Position numbers and translations under genes: made by a program. A model generated the notes under the pieces. It made no database searches and was not told the DNA's origin. It worked only from the letters and a program-made list of their open reading frames with translations. A stretch of 64,000 nucleotides of DNA, from NCBI GenBank assembly GCA_934693135.1, contig CAKUVA010000001.1, forward strand, positions 1 through 64,000, in the 5' to 3' direction. The stretch is from an uncultured Bacteroidales bacterium. GTDB lineage: Bacteria; Bacteroidota; Bacteroidia; Bacteroidales; UBA932. Of this stretch, positions 17,687 through 26,783 are shown one piece after another (the stretch's first letter is position 1; the number at the start of each line of letters is the position of its first letter).

Positions 17687-19027
17687 ATGAAAAAGATATA
17701 CGAAATTATTTTTGTGGCAACGACCGCTTTGTCGGTAGTGTGTTGTTCGGACAATACATCTGTTTTCGAAAGAGAGGATGATGTTGTAACGTGCGACTGT
17801 TCAGAGCAGACTATTAGCCAAGTTATAAAATGTGATGGAAAATGGACTTCAGATTGCTCTGGTGTAGATTGGATAAAAGTAAATCCAGAAAGCGGTCATG
17901 GTGATGGGAAATATTATAGTACATATGAAATTCACGTAGAATATAATGAAGGTGATGCTCGTGAGGGAACTTTCTATCTTGTTCATGACGGAAAAAAATA
18001 TCCTGTGACAGTATATCAGGGTAAGTGTGATTTCGCGTTCGAGGCACCGTCCATGACTGGAGCATTCTTGGATGGCAAGGAGTCAGATGTTGTCCTGCAT
18101 CTTCCATATGTTAAGGCAAATGGTACCGAGGTTTATGAAATTTCATGCAATGTTACATCAGAGACAGTGCACGGATTATATGTTACACCTACGACATTCG
18201 ATTCATTTAGTAAAGGCTCTGGCGTGCTTGATATTCCTGTGTCAGGAATTCCTGATTCTGAAGGTGTTGTTGCTTTCGAGGTGTTAGCAAACGGCAAAAC
18301 TATAGGAATATGTGAGGCTACAGTGTATGATTCTGCAGGAGGTAAGCCTTCTGGTTTGGAAGTTGGTTGGAACTTCTATGATGCTGGAATTCCTGCCGCC
18401 GATTTGAAAGGATCTGAATATGATTATAGTTGGACATCAAGTGCAGCGCATTGGCCTGGATCTGCACTGCCATCTACTGATCATAAAGTGTATCCTAATA
18501 TTGGAAATGAGAAGGCGTATCTTACAGCAAGTTGTAAAGCAGCAACGGATTATACGTTTAATCCTTCTGTACAGATTAAGGGTATGATGCTGAATGATTA
18601 TTTCATGGCTGTGGTTCCAGTGATGAACATTACTTCTGATGTAGAAGTATCTGTAGAGGCCTCCTTCGGTGCTGCTGGTTCTGCGGCAGGTGTATTCTCT
18701 TTGGAATATTCTGCTGACGGAACGTCTTGGAAACTTGCATCTGGATCCCGTGATACGACGATTTTCAATGCTACTGGCAAATATCATTACTATGTTTCTC
18801 CGGAAAATACTTCCTCAACGCGTAAAACATACGATAAGGCTAATGACAAGAGCTATAGAAAATATACATTCCCTCTTGAAGGAATAGAACCAGTGAAAGC
18901 CGGTAATCTTTATGTGCGTTTAAGAGTTTCCATGGATGTGCGTGCTGGTGCTACTGAAAAGACTAATACTATAGGAAAGAATACATGGTGTGATCTTAAG
19001 GGACTCGAAATTTATATGAAGAAATAA
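17687..19027 (+). CDS. BACON-domain surface lipoprotein
   Basis: A 446-residue lipoprotein. The signal peptide ends TALSVVCCS, so Cys19 or Cys20 is lipidated. Residues about 30-108 form a BACON-like beta domain (GKWTSDCSGVDWIKVNP, REGTFYLVHDGKKYPVTV). A middle beta domain runs about 115-210, and the C-terminal part (about 225-446) looks like a jelly-roll or discoidin-like fold (VEASFGAAGSAAGVFSLEYS, GNLYVRLRVSMD). This is the position where SusCD operons keep a surface glycan- or substrate-binding protein. The ligand is not predictable. Confidence 0.75.
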   Translation: MKKIYEIIFVATTALSVVCCSDNTSVFEREDDVVTCDCSEQTISQVIKCDGKWTSDCSGVDWIKVNPESGHGDGKYYSTYEIHVEYNEGDAREGTFYLVHDGKKYPVTVYQGKCDFAFEAPSMTGAFLDGKESDVVLHLPYVKANGTEVYEISCNVTSETVHGLYVTPTTFDSFSKGSGVLDIPVSGIPDSEGVVAFEVLANGKTIGICEATVYDSAGGKPSGLEVGWNFYDAGIPAADLKGSEYDYSWTSSAAHWPGSALPSTDHKVYPNIGNEKAYLTASCKAATDYTFNPSVQIKGMMLNDYFMAVVPVMNITSDVEVSVEASFGAAGSAAGVFSLEYSADGTSWKLASGSRDTTIFNATGKYHYYVSPENTSSTRKTYDKANDKSYRKYTFPLEGIEPVKAGNLYVRLRVSMDVRAGATEKTNTIGKNTWCDLKGLEIYMKK

Positions 19028-19029
19028 TT

Positions 19030-19929
19030 ATGATTATGAAGAATATGACTATAATCCTGGCTATAACAGCTATGCTTGTTTCCTTGTCTGGATGTTTGAA
19101 GATAGATACTCCGGAGAATTGGGTTGAAAAACCAGCCGAAGAGGAAACTTCATCTACCTACAAGATTGTCGCCCACAGAGGAGGCTCTATGGAGGCTAAA
19201 TTGCCTGATAGCTCCATTGCATCTCTGGAATATGCGCTTAGTCTTAATTGCTATGCTTCTGAGACTGATATTGTTATTACTTCTGACAACGATATTCTTG
19301 TTTGCCATCCTGATGGTAATAATAAAGTGAACGGATTTGACCCATTTGCTCATACTGTAGCTGAAATCCGTGGGACTGGCAAGTTGTCGAATGGAGAACA
19401 GATTCCTACGCTTTCTGATTTTCTTAAAGTCGTTATGGATAAGAAGAAAAATCCAAACGGAATGAAATTATGGCTTGATGTAAAGCGTTTTGATGATGTA
19501 AGTCATTCTGTTGATGCGTGTTTCAGGGCGGCAATGATAATTTCTGATGCCGGGGCTCAAGATTATTGTGAATTCCTAATACCAACTGGGACGGATATAT
19601 TTAATGCTGTAAGGGATAGGTTGATAAATGAGTATAAGATAAATGTTGCGTGGATGACATGTACTGCTGCTGACAAATATGCCGATCCTAAAGATTTTGG
19701 AAAAGTATGGGCTCAGATTGCATATCGTAAGATTCTCGGTGATAACCCTGAAACTTCGTATCGGCCACTTGATTTCTTTAGTGCTGGACTGCCTCTAAGT
19801 ATTTATGGAGTGGATGATGATGCGTCTATGGCTGAGACGATTCCATATTATCCTAAGCTTAAGGCGATTTTTACGAATTATCCTGCAATGCTTATTGGTA
19901 AGTTGAAGGAACAGAAGTATATTGACTAA
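19030..19929 (+). CDS. lipoprotein glycerophosphodiester phosphodiesterase
   Basis: A 299-residue lipoprotein (lipobox LVSLSGC, Cys22; an alternative ATG lies at 19036). It has the GDPD TIM-barrel motifs: His49-Arg50-Gly51 (IVAHRGG), the metal pair Glu78-x-Asp80 (ASETDIVI) and the second catalytic His93 (LVCHPDG). Barrel-end motif FTNYPAML is near 280. GDPDs split glycerophosphodiesters into glycerol 3-phosphate and an alcohol. Several usual residues differ: PENT is PDSS (59-62), the later IEIK-type strand is LDVK, and the His is followed by Pro-Asp rather than Asp. As the last gene of the sigma/anti-sigma/SusCD operon it probably attacks the substrate at the cell surface or in the periplasm. 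Confidence 0.85.
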   Translation: MIMKNMTIILAITAMLVSLSGCLKIDTPENWVEKPAEEETSSTYKIVAHRGGSMEAKLPDSSIASLEYALSLNCYASETDIVITSDNDILVCHPDGNNKVNGFDPFAHTVAEIRGTGKLSNGEQIPTLSDFLKVVMDKKKNPNGMKLWLDVKRFDDVSHSVDACFRAAMIISDAGAQDYCEFLIPTGTDIFNAVRDRLINEYKINVAWMTCTAADKYADPKDFGKVWAQIAYRKILGDNPETSYRPLDFFSAGLPLSIYGVDDDASMAETIPYYPKLKAIFTNYPAMLIGKLKEQKYID

Positions 19930-19934
19930 TGATT

Positions 19935-19974
19935 TAAGCCCCCAAATCGTCAAAAATAGCGATTTGGGGGCTTA
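19935..19974. terminator. bidirectional hairpin between convergent genes
   Basis: A perfect 15-base inverted repeat (19935-19949 and 19960-19974) with five G-C pairs in a row and a ten-base A-rich loop. It lies between the rightward phosphodiesterase gene and the leftward lipoprotein gene. Flanking T-runs are weak on both sides, but the position fits a shared terminator. Confidence 0.7.
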
Positions 19975-19990
19975 GTGTGTATTATTTTAG

Positions 19991-21721
19991 TTAGAAATCT
20001 TTTGATGCGGGAATCTTGCTTTGGAAGATAGAATCAGACTTTAAGTCTGTCATCCAATAGCTCGAAGGCTGTTCGTTTACCTCTGTTGATTTGGTGTTTC
20101 CTGCACGTCCCATCTTGCATGGGAAGATTGGGAATTTTGCCTTATCTCCGTAAGTATATGTCGTGTTACCATCAACCCCGATGAAGAACATCATTGAGAA
20201 TGTGATGCTACCGGTGCTTGCTTTCATTGTGTATCCCTTCATTGCCCCAGATGTTCCATCAGAAGAAAGACTGCATGAGCATATATAATATGAGTCACTA
20301 TTGTCATCAGAGACTCCGTAGAAATATTTTCCTGCTTGTCCGACTAACATTTTAGTTACGCTGATTGTTCCGTCAGCTGTAACAAGGTTATGCTTGCCAT
20401 AGTTGTATGCTGATAGACACAGCTCTCCAGTAGCGTCATCAATTACTCCGTGGATTGGTGTGTCGATTACTCCATTCCAACCAGTGATGTTGAATGTATA
20501 GTCAGTCTTATTGTCTTCTTCAATTGAGATGTGATAGCCATATCCGTCATTGTCCACTACCTCCCATTTTCCGAGCCATTTATTGTAGACGTCAGACCAA
20601 TCTTTTCCCTCTATGTAGAACTTGTCGGAAATAGCGAACTTGCCAGTGAAATACCCATTTCTGTCAATGCCTATTGCCAATGCGAAATAACTCTTGCGAG
20701 TGCGCAGAGTGTAATACATACTACCTGTCTGAGAGAATACATATTTACTCCAATTAGCATTGGTACTCTTAAGCTTTTCTACAGCATATTTTACATATTT
20801 GTTTATATCATTATTGAATGTAGTCTGAAGGTTGGCTTCTGAGATAACATCAATGAAATATCGCTCGTTATCTGTAGACGTGTTTGTGATTTTGCGGTAA
20901 GGCTTGTCTGCCCCTTGCGGAGTCACATAGCCATCGTATGTCACTTTCCATGCATCGTTTGCTATTGCATCAGGTGTGAGTCGGAACTCAAGCACAGATG
21001 GCGTTCCGTACACTTCTCCATCAGAATCCAATCCTGTAACGATTGCTCTTAATTTTTTGGACGCCTCTAGACCATCGAATGTCAATGTCTTTTTGCCTAA
21101 GTTCAATACCTCTTTAATATCAGTTACATTCTTTATCTCTGTCTGTATAAGTTCATCGACTGGAGTTGATGTATCACTGCTGACAAATGCAAACCATGTG
21201 TCAGTATCACTGCCTTTTGGATTTATGACAATGTCTGCGCTTGCTGAAGTTTCATTTGCTAATTCGAGCTTATATGTGGTTTCAGAATGCATTGTCTTAA
21301 ATTCACATGAAGCAGGTTTTCCGTATATAGTCCCTTCTGAGGTAAGTCCGAAAACTACATATGTGTATTTAGTGGCAGATTGTAGAGCGCTTTCAATCCT
21401 AATTCTTCTTGAACCTCTTTGTAAGATTTCTTTTAAATCTTCCTTCATGTCAGAAAGCTCCTTTAGTTTTCTGTTGATTGCAGCCTCTGGTGACGTGTTT
21501 ATATCATCGTATGCGAAAGCAAACCAAGTATTTCTGTCGCTACCATTGTTTGTGATGAGTAATGTAGCTCCCTTATCTGTTGGATCGGACACTTCGATGT
21601 TGAACTCGATTCCGTCTTCGGAAAAGTCCGGGTTGCTTTCTTTTGTGTTTTCCATACAGCTGGAAACACTTAATGTCGCCATGGCGACAATTGTTAGAAA
21701 ATGTAACTTCGAAAAGCTCAT
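19991..21721 (-). CDS. lipoprotein with two Fn3-like domains and a lipocalin-like domain
   Basis: A 576-residue lipoprotein (signal peptide ending LSVSSC, Cys22). Residues about 36-140 and 147-240 are two similar Fn3-like units sharing DTWFAF/NTWFAF and VVFGLTSEG/IVTGLDSDG. A spacer to about 375 is followed by a domain opening YNKWLGKWEVVDNDGYG, which resembles lipocalin-like families that start W-x-G-x-W. The same architecture occurs twice in the protein at 31253-34090, so the two are paralogous. No enzymatic motif was seen. It is transcribed away from the second SusC locus across a 399-base spacer. A surface binding role is inferred. Confidence 0.65.
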   Translation of the reverse strand: MSFSKLHFLTIVAMATLSVSSCMENTKESNPDFSEDGIEFNIEVSDPTDKGATLLITNNGSDRNTWFAFAYDDINTSPEAAINRKLKELSDMKEDLKEILQRGSRRIRIESALQSATKYTYVVFGLTSEGTIYGKPASCEFKTMHSETTYKLELANETSASADIVINPKGSDTDTWFAFVSSDTSTPVDELIQTEIKNVTDIKEVLNLGKKTLTFDGLEASKKLRAIVTGLDSDGEVYGTPSVLEFRLTPDAIANDAWKVTYDGYVTPQGADKPYRKITNTSTDNERYFIDVISEANLQTTFNNDINKYVKYAVEKLKSTNANWSKYVFSQTGSMYYTLRTRKSYFALAIGIDRNGYFTGKFAISDKFYIEGKDWSDVYNKWLGKWEVVDNDGYGYHISIEEDNKTDYTFNITGWNGVIDTPIHGVIDDATGELCLSAYNYGKHNLVTADGTISVTKMLVGQAGKYFYGVSDDNSDSYYICSCSLSSDGTSGAMKGYTMKASTGSITFSMMFFIGVDGNTTYTYGDKAKFPIFPCKMGRAGNTKSTEVNEQPSSYWMTDLKSDSIFQSKIPASKDF

Positions 21722-22120
21722 AGGATGAGTGATTAATATGTTTGTGGACTTTAAAAAGTTCTTTTCTGATAGTTAATTATCTGTATTGTAATAGGTTAAT
21801 TAAGGAATAGCATCCTCTTTGACCAATATTTCGCATAAAGTTATGTAAATATTGCTTAAAATCAACGTCTTTGATGAAATTTTTTTACTGAGAATGCATA
21901 ATTTATCAAGATGGTAGTTTAAAAATATAAGAATGAAAATACTGCATAAATATTCATGCTATTCATTTATTCTTCTGTTTGTTGTATTAAATTGCACTTT
22001 TTATTGAAAAAATTTGTTATTCTTAAGAAAGATGCATAAATTTCGCTTCGCAATTTATAAGTACCTAAGATAATTTGTAATTGATACATATATAAACAAC
22101 CAATAATATTAATTTGCCAG
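21722..22120. other. 399-base A+T-rich divergent spacer with repeated GCATAA
   Basis: No gene is seen here. The spacer separates the leftward lipoprotein gene from the rightward second SusC gene. GCATAA occurs at 21833, 21896, 21944 and 22034, and the 21944 copy is part of a GCAT-N8-ATGC inverted repeat. No exact TAnnTTTG element was found in either direction; close matches (TTAATTTG, about 22109-22116) exist. It presumably holds both promoters and their control sites. Confidence 0.4.
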
Positions 22121-25100
22121 ATGAAAACTATTAGAATCATGTTTTCTCTGATGTTCCTGTTTCTGACCTTGACTATGAATGCGCAGAAGATTTCTGTATC
22201 AGGACAAGTGTTCGATTCGGTGTCTGGTGAAGGAATTCCTTTCGCCGGAATATTCATCAAGGGAACAACCACCGGTGTATCAGCCGATGACAATGGAAAT
22301 TTTTCCATTGAAGTTTCTAAAGGTGATATCCTGCTTGTAAGTTCTATTGGATATGTAGAGCAGGAGATTGCTGTCGCTGGAGTAGGAGAACTGCTTACGG
22401 TGAAACTTATTCCTGATTCTCAATCTATTGATGAGACCATTGTCGTTGCCTATGGCGTTCAGAAGAAATCTTCGTTCGTTGGTGCGGCGGCTCAGGTAAG
22501 TGGAGACAAATTACAGAAGATGCAGTCTACTAATATCTCTAAATCATTGGAGGGTGCAGTCGCTGGACTTCAAACATCCAGTTCTTCTGGAACACCGGGT
22601 TCTTCTGCGAGTATCATTATACGTGGACTTGGTTCTGTTTCTGCATCTCAGTCTCCATTGTTGGTAGTCGATGGCGTCCCATACGAAGGCAGTTTGAATT
22701 CTATACCTACCCATGATATAGAGTCAATGACGGTTCTTAAGGATGCTGCTGCTAACTCGATGTATGGAGCGAGAGGATCTAATGGCGTTATCATAATAAC
22801 TACGAGAAGGGGTACTTCCGATAAAGTACGTGTTGAGTTTGATGCCAAGTTGGGCATGAATTTTCGAGGAGTTCCTACCTATGATATAATAACCAGTCCT
22901 GCAGATTATTATGAGATGACTTGGGAGTCACTTCGTAATGAAGTATATTATGGTGGCACGATGGGACTTGGACAGGCCAATGCCTATGCTTCAGGTTCGT
23001 TGATTAGCAGATATCTGCGCTATAATATATATAAAGGTGTGGATGATGGTGAAGTCGTTCTTCCAGGGACAGGAAGAATTAATCCTGCTGCTATAGATAG
23101 AAAATGGCAAGATAACTGGAACAAGGATGTCTTCAAGCCAGGAATGCGTCAGGAGTACACATTGGCTGTATCTGGCGGTTCTGACAAGACAAGGGCTTAC
23201 ATGTCTGTATCATATCTGGATGATAAAGGTTACGTTCCCAATTCAGGTTTCCGTAGAGTTTCCGTAAGAGGAAAGATAGACCAGACTATAGCCAAATTCC
23301 TTAAGGCGGGAATTAATATTGCATATTCGAATACAAATCAGAATCAGTTTGGCTCAGAGCGTTCCGGGACATATTCTAATATTTTCTCATTTGGGCAGAA
23401 TATCGCTCCTATATATCCGATATATAAATATGATTTGGAAACAGGTGAGCGTCTATATGGCCAGAATGGTGAAGACCTTTATGACTGGGGCGAGCAACGT
23501 GCATATGGTCAGCTTTCCAACCCTTATGGCCAGCTTTTGTCGTCTATTGTGAATACTGTTAGAGACAATACCTCATCTCGCGGATATATCGATGTCAATA
23601 TAGTTGATGGCTTGAAGCTTACTGTGAATGTAGCATATGACATATTTAACACGAAATCAGATAATTTCTATACTCCGGTAGGTGGAGATGCTTCCACTGT
23701 AAATGGAAGAGGCACGCAGAGTACAAGTAGGTATTCAGCATTGAATACAAACCAATTGCTTTCTTATAATAAGACGTTCGGAAAAGAAGGACAGCATGAT
23801 GTTTCCATTCTTCTTGGACATGAAATAAAGAGTGATACATCATATGGTCTACAGGGACAGATGACTAACTTTGTAGATCCTACGGTGTCTGATTTTGCGA
23901 ATGCTGTTGTATATCAGAATCTTACATCTGAGAGAACCTCATATTTCCTTCAGGGTGTGTTCGGACGTGGTGAGTATAACTACGCAAATAGATATTTTTT
24001 GTCAGCATCTTATAGACGTGATGCTTCATCTCGCTTTGCACCTGATAAGAGATGGGGCGGTTTTTGGTCTCTTGGCCTTTCATGGAATGCAAAGCAAGAG
24101 AAGTTCCTACTGCCTGTTGAAGCTGTTAACTATCTGAAATTCAAGGCAAGTTATGGTACTCAAGGAAACGATAATATCGGAATGACGAAAGTTTATGAAG
24201 ACTTGTATCGAATTGATCGTGTAAATGGTGAGGCTTCTATTGTAAAAGTGTTCCGTGCTGCCCCTGATGTTACATGGGAGAAATCCAATAATTTCAATGC
24301 CGGTGTTGAATCTCGTTTTTTCGACAGGTTCTCTGTGAATGCTGATTTCTTTATTAAAGAGACCAAGGATATGATTTATTATCGTGCATTGGCTCCTTCT
24401 CAGGGAAATCCTGCCAGTCAGCTTGTCAATGATATGGATATGAAAAATATTGGGGTTGAATTCGAGGTCTCTGCGGACATTCTTAAATTAAAGAATTTTC
24501 ATTGGGATGTTACACTGAACGGAACGGCATATAAAAATAAGATAACCAAGCTTCCATCTAATGAACCTGATGAAGGATATGCGTCTGGAAATTATTGGAG
24601 ACGAAAGGGTGGCTCTTTATATGACTTCTATATGTATGAATGGCGTGGCGTTGATAGAGAAACCGGTGAACCTCTGTTTACAGGGAAGGAAGATGGTACA
24701 CTTGTTCATGAGGCAGCAAATGCAAAGATGATTCAGACTGGCAAGAGTTCAATTCCTGATATTTATGGAGGTGTGTCTACCTCGATGTCTTTCTTTGGCG
24801 TGGATTTTAGCGCTCAATTTGCATATCAGCTTGGTGGATGGACATTGGATTCAAACTATCAGAGCCTTATGTCTGCCGGTTCTGCCGGTACGAACTGGCA
24901 CAAGGATATATTCCGCCGTTGGACTCCGCAGAATGTTGACACAGATGTCCCTAGGGTGCAGAATCGTTCACAGGAAGCATCTCAGACTTCTACACGTTTT
25001 CTCACTAAGGCTTCATATGTTAGTCTTAAAAATGTTACACTTGGCTATACTTTCCCTAAAACATTGACTCAGAAGGTAAGAATATCTAATCTTAGAGTCT

Positions 25101-25234
25101 ATGTTTCAGGAGACAATCTATGGTATATTTCTAAACGTCGTGGCTTGGACGTAAGACAGTCTTTCAGTGGCTCTGCCGGATTTACATATTCAGCATTGCG
25201 AACTGTGTCTGCGGGCTTGTCATTCACTTTTTAA
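22121..25234 (+). CDS. SusC/RagA-type TonB-dependent transporter
   Basis: A 1037-residue outer-membrane importer: signal peptide 1-21 (ending LTMNAQ), carboxypeptidase-D-like regulatory domain about 23-105 (VSGQVFDSVSGEGIPFAGIF), TonB box region near 108-118 (IDETIVVAYGVQKK), plug 130-225 with LLVVDGVPYEGSLNSIP and MYGARGSNGVIIITT, then the barrel to SAGLSFTF. It lacks the STN domain of the first SusC, so it is not expected to signal to a FecR protein, and no sigma/anti-sigma pair adjoins it. It pairs with the SusD gene 12 bases downstream. The secreted protease in the operon suggests peptide substrates. Confidence 0.93.
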   Translation: MKTIRIMFSLMFLFLTLTMNAQKISVSGQVFDSVSGEGIPFAGIFIKGTTTGVSADDNGNFSIEVSKGDILLVSSIGYVEQEIAVAGVGELLTVKLIPDSQSIDETIVVAYGVQKKSSFVGAAAQVSGDKLQKMQSTNISKSLEGAVAGLQTSSSSGTPGSSASIIIRGLGSVSASQSPLLVVDGVPYEGSLNSIPTHDIESMTVLKDAAANSMYGARGSNGVIIITTRRGTSDKVRVEFDAKLGMNFRGVPTYDIITSPADYYEMTWESLRNEVYYGGTMGLGQANAYASGSLISRYLRYNIYKGVDDGEVVLPGTGRINPAAIDRKWQDNWNKDVFKPGMRQEYTLAVSGGSDKTRAYMSVSYLDDKGYVPNSGFRRVSVRGKIDQTIAKFLKAGINIAYSNTNQNQFGSERSGTYSNIFSFGQNIAPIYPIYKYDLETGERLYGQNGEDLYDWGEQRAYGQLSNPYGQLLSSIVNTVRDNTSSRGYIDVNIVDGLKLTVNVAYDIFNTKSDNFYTPVGGDASTVNGRGTQSTSRYSALNTNQLLSYNKTFGKEGQHDVSILLGHEIKSDTSYGLQGQMTNFVDPTVSDFANAVVYQNLTSERTSYFLQGVFGRGEYNYANRYFLSASYRRDASSRFAPDKRWGGFWSLGLSWNAKQEKFLLPVEAVNYLKFKASYGTQGNDNIGMTKVYEDLYRIDRVNGEASIVKVFRAAPDVTWEKSNNFNAGVESRFFDRFSVNADFFIKETKDMIYYRALAPSQGNPASQLVNDMDMKNIGVEFEVSADILKLKNFHWDVTLNGTAYKNKITKLPSNEPDEGYASGNYWRRKGGSLYDFYMYEWRGVDRETGEPLFTGKEDGTLVHEAANAKMIQTGKSSIPDIYGGVSTSMSFFGVDFSAQFAYQLGGWTLDSNYQSLMSAGSAGTNWHKDIFRRWTPQNVDTDVPRVQNRSQEASQTSTRFLTKASYVSLKNVTLGYTFPKTLTQKVRISNLRVYVSGDNLWYISKRRGLDVRQSFSGSAGFTYSALRTVSAGLSFTF

Positions 25235-25246
25235 AAGTATGAGAAT

Positions 25247-26782
25247 ATGAAACGGATACTTATAATATCGTTATCGATGACATTGATGTTCTCATCTTGT
25301 GAGGATGCTTTCAATGTGGATTCTACAGGAAATCTTACGGGGCCAAAAGCGGCGGAGATGGTTGAGAATGATCCTGAATTTCTTTCTTCGTATGTTTCAG
25401 GATTGTATTCATGGATGGTTACACCATTTACTGTTTATAAAGGACATGATGACGGAGGCTTTATTCTCTGTAACATGGTAACTGACTTTATGGGGCAGGA
25501 TATTGTCTTGGATGGAACAGAAAACTGGGGACAATATGATTATAATTTCGATTATGGAATGGAGCAGTATATCAGAACGTATCAGTTTTGGACTCAATAT
25601 TATACATTGATAAACAATGCTAATTCCATTTTGGACTTTTTCCCTCCTGGAGAAGAACCTAATTCTGTGACTGTCAGAGGCTATTTGGGACAGGCGTATG
25701 CCATAAGGGCGATGGCATATATGTATCTGATGCTGTTGTATCAAGACCCAGTGGATGAAAGTGGAAATATTCGTTTGGATGCTCCGGCAGTACCGCTTGT
25801 ATATGCTACAAGAGATAATATTTCTCAAGACGTTGCCTATAGTCGTCAAGGCAGAAATACCTATGCGGTTGTCATGGAACATATAGAATATAATATTGAA
25901 CAAGCCTTGAAATATCTGGAAGGCTATACACGTTCTTCGAAGAATGAAATTGACCTAAGTGTTGCTTATGGAATTGCTGCGAGATATTATCTGTTCGTGC
26001 AGAAGTGGGAGGACGCGGCCAATGCTGCTTCAAAAGCGCGTGTGGGGTATGATTTGATGGATAGGACGAGGCTACATGGCGGTTTTATGAACTTGGATGA
26101 TGCTGAATTCATGTGGGGATTCAACCATACTACGGAAACTCAGCTGACTTACGTATCGTTCTTTTCTCATATGAGTAATGATTGTATGGGGTATGCCGGG
26201 CTTGATCAGCCTTCGAAATTGATTGATAAGTCATTATATGACCAAATTTCAAAAACTGATTATCGTAAGACATTGTTCAATGGCCCTGAAGGCGACAAAA
26301 CAGCAAGTGCTGATACACCTGGGGCTGCAAGGCCTTATGCTGCAAGGAAATTTGGTTATATGGATCAGTGGCTTCAAGATTATATCTATATGAGGGCATC
26401 TGAGATGGTACTGATAGAAGCAGAATCATATGCTCGTATGAATGACGGGGTGAAGGCTGCTACTGTGCTTGGTGAATTGATGGCAAAGCGCGATCTTTCA
26501 TGGCAGGCCAATAGTGTGTCGGTAAGTGACGTGTTGCTTCAACGCCGTATAGAGCTTTGGGGCGAGGGCTTGGGTTATTATGACCTCAGACGTAACGGAT
26601 TAGGCATTGACAGAAACTATGAAGGCTCTAATCATACTCCTGCTAATAGGATAAAGGTGCCTGCACATGATAATTTGTGGCGTTTTCAACTACCTCTGAA
26701 AGAGGTAACAGAAAATGATATGATTTCCGAAGATGAACAGAATCCATGGTCGAAAGATCAAAATAGTGAGAAGGAGGAATAG
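25247..26782 (+). CDS. SusD/RagB-family outer-membrane lipoprotein
   Basis: A 511-residue lipoprotein (signal peptide ending LMFSSC, Cys18). SusD-type TPR helices (GYLGQAYAIRAMAYMYLML) and the C-terminal signature VLLQRRIELWGEGLGYYDLRR are clear. It should cap the SusC barrel encoded just upstream. AAGGAGG near its 3' end (26771-26777) acts as ribosome-binding site for the next gene, which starts one base after this stop codon, so the two are probably translationally coupled. Confidence 0.92.
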   Translation: MKRILIISLSMTLMFSSCEDAFNVDSTGNLTGPKAAEMVENDPEFLSSYVSGLYSWMVTPFTVYKGHDDGGFILCNMVTDFMGQDIVLDGTENWGQYDYNFDYGMEQYIRTYQFWTQYYTLINNANSILDFFPPGEEPNSVTVRGYLGQAYAIRAMAYMYLMLLYQDPVDESGNIRLDAPAVPLVYATRDNISQDVAYSRQGRNTYAVVMEHIEYNIEQALKYLEGYTRSSKNEIDLSVAYGIAARYYLFVQKWEDAANAASKARVGYDLMDRTRLHGGFMNLDDAEFMWGFNHTTETQLTYVSFFSHMSNDCMGYAGLDQPSKLIDKSLYDQISKTDYRKTLFNGPEGDKTASADTPGAARPYAARKFGYMDQWLQDYIYMRASEMVLIEAESYARMNDGVKAATVLGELMAKRDLSWQANSVSVSDVLLQRRIELWGEGLGYYDLRRNGLGIDRNYEGSNHTPANRIKVPAHDNLWRFQLPLKEVTENDMISEDEQNPWSKDQNSEKEE

Positions 26783-26783
26783 T

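Noticed and set aside
26733..26783. Upstream start for the lipoprotein after SusD
   Set aside because: It would overlap the SusD gene and place charged residues before the signal peptide. AAGGAGG and the ATG at 26784 fit better.
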